From Deltaproteobacteria bacterium (GTDB lineage Bacteria > Myxococcota_A > UBA796 > UBA2385): DNA of 10,519 nt. Below are positions 1-5,422 of the stretch, in pieces. The position numbers and the translations under genes are program-made. The stretch's first letter is position 1; the number at the start of each line of letters is the position of its first letter. The notes under the pieces were generated by a model. The model made no database searches, had not been told where the DNA came from, and saw nothing but the letters and a program-made list of their open reading frames with translations. The stretch lies in contig WGAH01000229.1 of the NCBI GenBank assembly GCA_015489145.1, positions 1 through 10,519 of the forward strand, given 5' to 3'.

Positions 1-153
1 CACCACGAGGGAGTCGTCCCGCACGTCGAGAACGGTGGCCGCCTGCCCTCCGAACCAGGCCGCGGCGGGCCCTTCGACCCGGACACCGCCGCGGCCTGGT
101 TCGGAGGGCAGGCGGCCACCGTTCTCGACGTGCGGGACGACTCCCTCGTGGTG
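1..153. repeat. Perfect 68-bp inverted repeat at the window edge
   Basis: Positions 1-68 are the exact reverse complement of 86-153, separated by a 17-nt loop (69-85); base i pairs with base 154-i throughout. The right arm and loop read as the coding sequence of an IPT/TIG domain that continues into the downstream gene, so they are probably native. The left arm is then a fold-back copy. A long perfect palindrome ending exactly at a sequence end is typical of assembly or amplification chimeras. A real cruciform is possible but would be unusual inside a coding region. Confidence 0.9.
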
Positions 154-1023
154 GAGCTGCCCCCGAACGCCGCGGGCACCGTCGCCGTCGAGGTGGCCTC
201 CGGCGGCGCCACCGCGTCCCTCCCGGACGCCTTCACCTACTGGGAGGACGCCGGGGGCCTCGCCACCGCGCTGGCGACGTGGATCTACTACCGGCCGGCC
301 TACCCGAGCTACTGGGGCGAGGACGACGCCCTCATGGTGAGCACCTGGGCGGCCTTCATCGAGCCCGCCGACGCCTGGCCGGCCGACCTCTACGCCCGGG
401 AGCGCAACTCCTGCGAGCCGTCGGCCTCGGCGCCGGCCCTCACCGCCGTGACCACCGGGCCCGACCAGGTCGAGATGTGGGCGGCCGGCCACAGCGTGGC
501 GCTGCCGAAGGGCGGGTCGGGCACCTACAGCGACCTCAGCGGCGTCACCTGGTCCTACGCCCCCGACGAGGACGTGGGCTTCGCCGCCGCCGCCTCCGCC
601 GCGGCCCCGGCGCTCGAGTTCGACGCGGTGGCGCGCACCCCGCCCACCCTGGAAATCGACGATCCCCCCATGGCCACCGACGCCACGCCCTCGGTGAGCC
701 GCGACGCCGTGGTCTTCCGCTGGACCCCGGTCGGCGCCGACTACCTGCGCTTCGTGGTCACCGACGACAACGGCGACACGGTGGCGATCTGCTACGCCGA
801 CGACGACGGCGACTTCCAGATCCCCTCCTCCTACTTCGAGTCGCTGGAGTACTCCATCGTCTACGAGGGGGACGGCTGGCTGGACTGGCACTACGAGGCC
901 ATCGTCTTCGTCACGGTGGTCGCCTTCGACGAGGACGAGACCGTCCTCGATCACGACGACGGCCTGCTGCGGGCCCAGGCCGGCTTCGGGGTGTACGGCA
1001 CGGTCGGCATCGAATACTTCTGA
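1..1023 (+). CDS. Secreted/surface protein with IPT/TIG domain, 5'-partial
   Basis: The frame is open from the window edge to TGA at 1021-1023, so the true start is missing; the ATG at 130 lies inside a domain and is unlikely to be the start. Residues about 24-80 (counted from position 1) look like an IPT/TIG immunoglobulin-like domain: F-DPDT, then WFGGQAATV, ending in LPDAFTY. Such domains occur, often in tandem, in extracellular bacterial proteins, so more copies may lie upstream. The remaining ~260 residues are acidic and rich in Trp, Tyr and Asp, have two cysteines, and include a stretch starting FRWTPVGADYLRF that looks like a second beta-sandwich. There is no membrane anchor at the C-terminus. 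The function of the C-terminal region is not recognised. The first 68 bases are probably artefactual, so reliable sequence begins near 69. Confidence 0.8.
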   Translation, partial: HHEGVVPHVENGGRLPSEPGRGGPFDPDTAAAWFGGQAATVLDVRDDSLVVELPPNAAGTVAVEVASGGATASLPDAFTYWEDAGGLATALATWIYYRPAYPSYWGEDDALMVSTWAAFIEPADAWPADLYARERNSCEPSASAPALTAVTTGPDQVEMWAAGHSVALPKGGSGTYSDLSGVTWSYAPDEDVGFAAAASAAAPALEFDAVARTPPTLEIDDPPMATDATPSVSRDAVVFRWTPVGADYLRFVVTDDNGDTVAICYADDDGDFQIPSSYFESLEYSIVYEGDGWLDWHYEAIVFVTVVAFDEDETVLDHDDGLLRAQAGFGVYGTVGIEYF

Positions 1024-1065
1024 GTTCGCTCGTGGCATGCTCTCGCCCGTGACCTTCCGGCTCGT

Positions 1066-1070
1066 GAGGA
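1066..1070 (+). promoter_or_regulatory. Ribosome binding site deciding the PEGA gene start
   Basis: GAGGA lies 5 nt before ATG 1076. The in-frame upstream ATG at 1037 has no comparable site and would put 13 extra residues in front of a well-formed signal peptide. Confidence 0.6.
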
Positions 1071-1075
1071 CCCGC

Positions 1076-2122
1076 ATGCAGGCAAAGGCCAGCCTCCCCC
1101 TGGGCGCGTTGCTGCTCGCCCTGGCTCCGCTCCCCGGCCGCGCCGCCGGGCCCCTGCGCGTGTCCGCCGACCGCGACGGGGCGAAGGTGATCGTCGACGG
1201 CGAGGACACCGGCCTCACCACGCCGGCGGTGGTGCCGGACCTCGCCCCGGGCTGGCACGAGGTGACCGTCGTCGCCGGCTGCGAGCGCGCCGACACCCGC
1301 GTCGAGGTGGGCGAGGCGGTGGACGTGGTGCTCGACCTCGAGCCGATGCCGGGGCGCCTCGTCATCGAGACCGAGCCGGCGCAGGCGAACGTCACGATCG
1401 ACAACGAGCCCGCCACCGGCGCCATCGGCGATCCCATCGAGGTGTCCTGCGGCACCCACTCCGTCGGGGCGAGCTACCCGGGCTACCAGTCCGCCTTCGT
1501 CAACGTCGAGGTGGGCCCGGGCCAGGACCTCGTCCTGCCGCTTCGCCTCGACGCCCTGGGAAAGGCGCGCCTCGTCGTGACCGTGGACCCGCCGGACGCC
1601 GCGGTGGTCCTCGACGATCACAAGCTGTCCGTCGGCAACTTCGACGGCAGCATCCTCGCCACCCCGCACCTGCTCGAGGTCGACCGGGACGGCTACCGCG
1701 TCCACCGGGAGCAGTTCGTCGCCGAGGAGGGGCAGGAGGTGCGCTTCGACATCGCCCTGGAGCGGGAGCCCGCGGCGGCGGCCCCGGCCGAGGTCGCCGC
1801 CCAGCCGCTTCCCACCGAGCCCCTCCAGCCCCCCGGGCGCCGCGGCAGCAAGGCCGCCAAGGTCGCCGGGGCGGTGCTCGGCGCCGGGGGCATGGCCTCG
1901 GCGGCGGTCTCCTTCATGGCCTACGAGGCCACGGCGAACGTCTACGAGAACTACCAGAACATGGTGGACGCGGCCAACGCGACCAACGACCCGGCCCTGG
2001 CCGACCGCGCCAACACCTACTTCGACGAGCAGGTGGTGCCGGTGCGGCGCCTCACCTGGACCACCGGCGCGGCGGCGGCCGTGATGCTCACGGGCGGCGT
2101 GGTCCTGTTCGTCGCCTTCTGA
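1076..2122 (+). CDS. PEGA-domain membrane protein (three PEGA repeats)
   Basis: A 348-residue protein. The ATG at 1076 is chosen because GAGGA lies 5 nt upstream and because it opens a good signal peptide: Lys4, hydrophobic LPLGALLLALAPL, and a GRAAG cleavage region near residue 25. Three PEGA domains follow at about 26-90, 93-158 and 164-230. The first shows the usual pattern best (VIVDGEDTG, then LAPGWHEVTV); the second has SCGTHSVGASYPGY. A Pro/Ala-rich linker (231-258) leads to a glycine/alanine-rich membrane segment (260-283), a polar loop of about 42 residues and a second membrane segment at the extreme C-terminus (328-347). PEGA domains are small beta-rich extracytoplasmic modules thought to bind surface-layer or cell-envelope components. 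The likely role is an inner-membrane-anchored periplasmic protein; its ligand is unknown. It starts 52 nt after the IPT/TIG gene, so the two could be co-transcribed. Confidence 0.85.
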   Translation: MQAKASLPLGALLLALAPLPGRAAGPLRVSADRDGAKVIVDGEDTGLTTPAVVPDLAPGWHEVTVVAGCERADTRVEVGEAVDVVLDLEPMPGRLVIETEPAQANVTIDNEPATGAIGDPIEVSCGTHSVGASYPGYQSAFVNVEVGPGQDLVLPLRLDALGKARLVVTVDPPDAAVVLDDHKLSVGNFDGSILATPHLLEVDRDGYRVHREQFVAEEGQEVRFDIALEREPAAAAPAEVAAQPLPTEPLQPPGRRGSKAAKVAGAVLGAGGMASAAVSFMAYEATANVYENYQNMVDAANATNDPALADRANTYFDEQVVPVRRLTWTTGAAAAVMLTGGVVLFVAF

Positions 2123-2136
2123 TCCCCCGGCGGCGC

Positions 2137-2156
2137 GGCGGGGAAGGGCCCCCGCC
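2137..2156 (+). terminator. GC-rich hairpin after the PEGA gene
   Basis: GGCGGGG (2137-2143) pairs perfectly with CCCCGCC (2150-2156) around the loop AAGGGC, starting 14 nt after the stop codon. No T-tract follows, so this is at best a weak intrinsic terminator or transcript-end stabiliser. In DNA this rich in GC, a 7-bp stem can also arise by chance. Confidence 0.35.
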
Positions 2157-2221
2157 CGGCGGGTGTTGCGGGACGGGTCGCCGGGCCGGGAACGGATTAT
2201 CGGGAGCCCGGGGAGGTCACC

Positions 2222-2731
2222 ATGCGCCGGCTCGCCTTCGTCCTCGCGCTCGTCGCGCTCCAGGCCTGTAGCTGGAAGCGCCACATCAAGGACCTGTCGG
2301 ACGAGGAGTTCGACCACTACTACGCGCTCCGCGTCTTCATGACCGAGGACCAGCAGAAGGAGTACCTCAAGCTGCCCACCGAGGAGGAGCGCGACGCCTG
2401 GCTCAAGCAGCACGGGCTGTGGGACCGCTTCTACCAGTACGAGCCCCACATCCGCGAGAAGATCGTCGCCGGCGACGTGCAGGAGGGCTGGACCAAGGAC
2501 ATGGTCTACATGGCCTGGGGCGCTCCCCTCGACCGCCGCAAGCTGCCGGGGCGGAAGGCCGAGCGGTCCGAGATGCTGATCTACCGCTTCGAGGAGCAGC
2601 CCGACGGCACGATCCTCGTGTGGACCCCCGACAGCAAGACCGCCTACAAGGCGGTGGGCTTCTTCGAGAAGGAAGTCATCCTCGACGACGACGTGGTCGC
2701 CGAGATCCGCCGCAAGGACGCTTCCTGGTAG
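2222..2731 (+). CDS. Small lipoprotein, BamE/SmpA-like C-terminal motif possible
   Basis: A 169-residue predicted lipoprotein. The ATG follows GGAGG (2212-2216) by 5 nt. The N-terminus is a lipoprotein signal peptide: Arg2-Arg3, a short hydrophobic core, and lipobox LQAC with the lipidated cysteine at 16. Ser at +2 (no Asp) predicts outer-membrane sorting under the E. coli Lol rule. The mature part is charged and helical to about residue 85. A segment at 89-102 (GWTKDMVYMAWGAP) resembles the G-x(5-6)-V-x(2-3)-G-x-P turn of the SmpA/OmlA/BamE fold. It is followed by beta-type sequence (MLIYRF, ILVW). That family match is inference from one motif; a lineage-specific lipoprotein is equally possible. 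A hairpin separates it from the PEGA gene and a promoter candidate separates it from the radical SAM gene, so it may be a single-gene unit. Confidence 0.85.
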   Translation: MRRLAFVLALVALQACSWKRHIKDLSDEEFDHYYALRVFMTEDQQKEYLKLPTEEERDAWLKQHGLWDRFYQYEPHIREKIVAGDVQEGWTKDMVYMAWGAPLDRRKLPGRKAERSEMLIYRFEEQPDGTILVWTPDSKTAYKAVGFFEKEVILDDDVVAEIRRKDASW

Positions 2732-2740
2732 CGGTTTTCA

Positions 2741-2769
2741 TTGACGCCCCCCCAGGGCGCGGGTAGCGT
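2741..2769 (+). promoter_or_regulatory. Candidate sigma-70-type promoter for the radical SAM gene
   Basis: TTGACG (2741-2746, five of six bases match the -35 consensus) is followed after exactly 17 nt by TAGCGT (2764-2769, matching the -10 consensus at T1, A2 and T6). It lies 10 nt after the lipoprotein stop codon and 66 nt before the ATG at 2835. The short T-rich stretch GTTTTCATTGA just before and within it stands out in this GC-rich DNA. Confidence 0.45.
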
Positions 2770-2834
2770 CGAGGGAGGCGGTCGGGATCTCCCGGCCGTT
2801 TCCAGCCAGCCCCGCCAGCCCCAGGAAGAAGCGC

Positions 2835-4460
2835 ATGAAGATCGCCCTGATCAGCCCGTACCCGGACATCACCAACTACGGGCTGCGCATCCTCTCGTCC
2901 GTCCTCCGGCGCGCCGGCCACGAGACGCGCTTCCTGTGCATGCCGGACTTCGCCGGCGACGGCGAGAGCCACCACGTCCAGATGTCGGAGGACCGCTACC
3001 CCCCCGAGGTGATCGAGCAGATGCTCGACATCGTGGGTGACTGCGACATGGTGGGCATCACCCTGATGACCCACTACTTCGACACCGCGAAGCAGATCAC
3101 CCGGGCGGTGAAGGCCCGGCGCCCGGACATGCCCGTGATCTGGGGCGGCTTCCACCCCTCGGTGCGCCCGGACGAGTGCATCCACCACGCCGACTACGTG
3201 GCGGTGGGCGACGCCGAGGACCTGATCCTGCAGCTCGTCGAGCGCCTCGAGCAGGGCCGCGCCGACGACCTGCACGACATCCGCTCCCTGATCTGGAAGC
3301 AGGGCGACAAGGTCATCCGCAACCCGGTGGGCTCGCTGCAGCAGGACCTCGACGAGTACCCGGGGCCCGACTTCTCGCTGGACGGGCACTGGGTGCTGTT
3401 CGAGGGCGAGCTGCAGCCCGTCAGCAAGGACCTCCTGCGCCGCTACCTGCACAACGGCACCGTCAGCCGCATGTTCGGCCGCACCGGCTACCAGACGATG
3501 ACCGGCCGCGGTTGCCCCCACGCCTGCACCTACTGCGGCAACTCCTTCTACCGCGACCTCTACAAGCGCCAGCGCTACGTGCGCTACCGCTCGGTCGAGC
3601 ACGTGATGCAGGAGCTCGAGAGCGTCAAGCGCGCCTACCCCTTCATCGACTTCTTCTGGTTCAGCGACGACAGCTTCTTCGGGCGCTCGCTCGAGGACAT
3701 CCAGCACTTCGCCGCCGAGTACAAGCGGCGCATCGGCGACCCCTTCTACCTGCTCGGATCTCCCGGCACGATCACCGAGGAGAAGTACGCGGCCCTCGTC
3801 GACGCCGGGCTCCACTGCATCCAGATGGGCATCGAGCACGGCAGCCCGCGCATCCAGAAGATGTTCAAGCGCTCGACGATGGGCAACGAGAAGATCCTCC
3901 GCACCGCCGAGATCCTCGCGAAGTACGCCGACCGCACCGCGCCGCCGCAGTACGACATCATCTACGACCTCGCCTACGAGACGATGGAGGACAAGCTCAA
4001 CACCCTGCGCCTGGTGGCGCGGCTCCCGAAGCCCTACCGGCTGCAGGTGTTCAGCGTGATCTACTACCCGGGCACGGCGCTGCACACGCTGGCCTCGCGG
4101 GACGGCCTCATCAGCGACGAGAAGGCCGAGATCTACGACCGCATGTTCTTCGAGCGCCACGACAGCTACACCAACACCCTGCTGTTCCTCGCCAAGAGCG
4201 GGCGCTTCCCCTCGCCCCTGCTCGAGAAGCTCATCGACGAGCGCGTCGTGAAGGTGATGACCAGCGACTACATGGCGCCGGCCGGCGAGGTGGCGCGCAA
4301 GGCCCTGGGCCTCGCCCGGCGGGTGCTGCGAAACCCGGCGGTGGAGCGCGCCCGGGCGATGGGCACGCTCAGCACGCTGTCGGCCTTCGAGGCGCGCATG
4401 GAGGGCATGACGGGGGCGAACGCCGGCGCGGCGCCGCCGACCTCGGGGCCGGCCTTCTGA
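2835..4460 (+). CDS. B12-binding-type radical SAM protein
   Basis: A 541-residue cytosolic protein with two modules. Residues 1 to about 150 form a Rossmann-like cobalamin-binding-type domain: MKIALISPYP, then NYGLRILSSVLRRAGHE, WGGFHPS (103-109) and ADYVAVGDAED. It lacks the DxHxxG motif of His-ligating B12 domains, as do many class B radical SAM enzymes. Residues about 218-420 form the radical SAM core, with CPHACTYC (Cys227, Cys231, Cys234) to bind the 4Fe-4S cluster that cleaves S-adenosylmethionine, and a MGIEHGS strand at 331-337. The tail (421-541) is largely helical, with a disordered Ala/Gly/Pro end. The start is supported by AGGA 8 nt upstream. B12-dependent relatives mostly methylate or rearrange unreactive carbons in lipids, cofactors, natural products or peptides. 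No neighbour points to a substrate, so the reaction cannot be named, and cobalamin use is inferred from fold only. Confidence 0.92.
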   Translation: MKIALISPYPDITNYGLRILSSVLRRAGHETRFLCMPDFAGDGESHHVQMSEDRYPPEVIEQMLDIVGDCDMVGITLMTHYFDTAKQITRAVKARRPDMPVIWGGFHPSVRPDECIHHADYVAVGDAEDLILQLVERLEQGRADDLHDIRSLIWKQGDKVIRNPVGSLQQDLDEYPGPDFSLDGHWVLFEGELQPVSKDLLRRYLHNGTVSRMFGRTGYQTMTGRGCPHACTYCGNSFYRDLYKRQRYVRYRSVEHVMQELESVKRAYPFIDFFWFSDDSFFGRSLEDIQHFAAEYKRRIGDPFYLLGSPGTITEEKYAALVDAGLHCIQMGIEHGSPRIQKMFKRSTMGNEKILRTAEILAKYADRTAPPQYDIIYDLAYETMEDKLNTLRLVARLPKPYRLQVFSVIYYPGTALHTLASRDGLISDEKAEIYDRMFFERHDSYTNTLLFLAKSGRFPSPLLEKLIDERVVKVMTSDYMAPAGEVARKALGLARRVLRNPAVERARAMGTLSTLSAFEARMEGMTGANAGAAPPTSGPAF

Positions 4461-4467
4461 GCCGGCG

Positions 4468-4486
4468 CCCGGCGGTTCGCGCCGGG
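4468..4486 (+). terminator. Hairpin after the radical SAM gene
   Basis: CCCGGCG (4468-4474) pairs with CGCCGGG (4480-4486) around the loop GTTCG, 7 nt after the stop codon. No T-tract follows; instead the -10-like TAGGAT begins at the very next base (4487). It may serve as a terminator or simply reflect base composition. Confidence 0.4.
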
Positions 4487-4492
4487 TAGGAT
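4487..4492 (+). promoter_or_regulatory. Candidate -10 element for the GNAT gene
   Basis: TAGGAT matches the -10 consensus at T1, A2, A5 and T6 and lies 19 nt before the GTG at 4512. No recognisable -35 sits 16-18 nt upstream, where the hairpin at 4468-4486 lies. The same TAGGAT occurs before the SRPBCC gene. A start at ATG 4491 would fall inside this element, which further favours GTG 4512. Confidence 0.3.
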
Positions 4493-4499
4493 GCGGGCC

Positions 4500-4504
4500 G
4501 GAGG
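4500..4504 (+). promoter_or_regulatory. Ribosome binding site selecting GTG 4512
   Basis: GGAGG lies 7 nt before the GTG at 4512. The alternative in-frame ATG codons at 4491, 4527 and 4533 are not well placed relative to any purine-rich site. Confidence 0.6.
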
Positions 4505-4511
4505 TGCGCCC

Positions 4512-5132
4512 GTGGAGTCCCGCCGCATGCCCATGCGCCGTCCCCTCGACCGCCGGGTCGGGCTGGGGGGTGCCGCCTACCGCCTGCGCGAGGCGCGGCG
4601 GGAGGATGCCGCCGACGTGGTGGCCCTGTTCCGCGCGGTGCTGGAGGAGGGCCGCTACTTCATCACCGAGCCCGGCGAGTACCGCGGCCGGGCCGGCGAG
4701 GAGGCGCGGGTCATCCTGCGCTACGCCGGCCGGGACGACGGCCTGTACCTCGTCGCCCGCCGCGAGGCGGACGGCGGCCTCGCCGGCGTGTGCACCGTGC
4801 GGGCGGGCCACCTGCGGCGCACGCGCCACGTCGGCCGGCTCGAGGTCTTCGTCGCCCGGCAGGACCGCGGCCGGGGGCTCGGGCGCGCGCTGCTCGAAGC
4901 GGCGGTGGACTGGGCGGAAGCGAACCCGGGAATGCGGAAGCTGAGCCTGGCGGTCTTCGAGGACAACGCCCGCGCCGTGGCGCTCTACCGCTCCCTCGGC
5001 TTCGAGGTGGAGGGTCGGCGGGTGGGCGAATACCAGGAGGCGGACGGCCGGCTGCGCGACGACCTCATCATGGCGAGGTCGGTGGAGCGCCGGCCCCGCG
5101 GGGAGGCGGCGTGGGGCGAGGGTGGTGGCTGA
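4512..5132 (+). CDS. GNAT family N-acetyltransferase
   Basis: A 206-residue cytosolic enzyme starting at GTG 4512, chosen for its GGAGG 7 nt upstream. The GNAT fold begins near residue 23 with YRLREARREDAADVVALF. Motif A, which binds the pyrophosphate of acetyl-CoA, is clear at 116-128: QDRGRGLGRALL, matching (Q/R)xxGxG(A/L). Motif B follows at about 152-168 with NARAVALYRSLGFEVEGRR, including the usual Tyr159 and the final GF. The order LEVFVARQDRG...LAVFEDNARA is typical of small acetyltransferases that acetylate amino groups of amino acids, peptides, ribosomal proteins or antibiotics; the sequence does not reveal the acceptor. An Arg-rich N-terminal extension of about 20 residues and a Gly-rich tail lie outside the fold. 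Its last 22 bases overlap the next gene, suggesting translational coupling. Confidence 0.9.
   Translation: MESRRMPMRRPLDRRVGLGGAAYRLREARREDAADVVALFRAVLEEGRYFITEPGEYRGRAGEEARVILRYAGRDDGLYLVARREADGGLAGVCTVRAGHLRRTRHVGRLEVFVARQDRGRGLGRALLEAAVDWAEANPGMRKLSLAVFEDNARAVALYRSLGFEVEGRRVGEYQEADGRLRDDLIMARSVERRPRGEAAWGEGGG
5101..5106 (+). promoter_or_regulatory. Ribosome binding site for the small exported protein
   Basis: GGGAGG lies 4 nt before GTG 5111, inside the 3' end of the GNAT gene. The 12-mer GGAGGCGGCGTG (5102-5113), which combines the site and the start codon, occurs identically at 6497-6508 before the SRPBCC gene. This supports both GTG starts. Confidence 0.5.
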
Positions 5133-5422
5133 TCGGCGCGGCGGTGGCGGCGGCCTGCTCGGCCTGGGGGCCCGCCGTCGACGCCGCCCTCGTGCAGCGT
5201 TGCCAGGAGGCGCAGGCCCTCCTCCAGGCCGCGCGGGGCGAGGCGCGGGACCAGGCGATGGCCGTCGTGGACCGCTGCCTCGCCGACGCCTCGGAAGGGC
5301 GCGCGGGCATGGTCGGCGTCGCCGAGCTGGCGGCGCGGGTCGAGCAGGCCGTGGAGGACGGGCAGGTCGACCTGGCCGAGGCCCTGGCGATGGAGGCGGC
5401 CTACGAGCGCGGCCGCCCCTGA
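5111..5422 (+). CDS. Small exported protein of unknown function
   Basis: A 103-residue protein starting at GTG 5111, overlapping the GNAT gene by 22 nt in another frame. The N-terminus (Arg3, WWLIGAAVAAAC, then SAWGPAVDA) is a signal peptide. It could be cut by signal peptidase I after VDA at about residue 25. Alternatively it could be lipidated at Cys16, although AAAC is a poor lipobox without Leu or Val at -3. The mature part is alanine-rich and helical, with Cys31 and Cys56 placed so that a disulfide is plausible, and ends in a charged amphipathic helix (VAELAARVEQAVEDGQVDLA). I recognise no family. The stop codon touches the stop of the convergent Lgt-like gene. Evidence that it is real: ribosome site, signal-peptide logic and tight packing with both neighbours. 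Confidence 0.65.
   Translation: MGRGWWLIGAAVAAACSAWGPAVDAALVQRCQEAQALLQAARGEARDQAMAVVDRCLADASEGRAGMVGVAELAARVEQAVEDGQVDLAEALAMEAAYERGRP

Noticed and set aside
1031..1047. TGGCATGCTCTCGCC before the PEGA gene as a sigma-54 promoter
   Set aside because: The downstream GC falls one base short of the required spacing and lacks TTGC.
1252..1268. TGGCACGAGGTGACC as a sigma-54 (-24/-12) promoter
   Set aside because: The -12 TTGC element is absent at the required spacing and the site lies inside the PEGA gene.
2171..2200. GGACGG-N18-GATTAT as a promoter for the lipoprotein gene
   Set aside because: GATTAT is a fair -10 candidate 21 nt before the ATG, but the -35 match is poor, and a TTGCGG further upstream is spaced 23 nt away.
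911..2449. Long antisense open frame (512 codons) opposite the PEGA and lipoprotein genes
   Set aside because: Low-complexity Gly/Arg/His/Val-rich product without domains; an artefact of GC-biased third positions. The + strand genes show signal peptides and domains.
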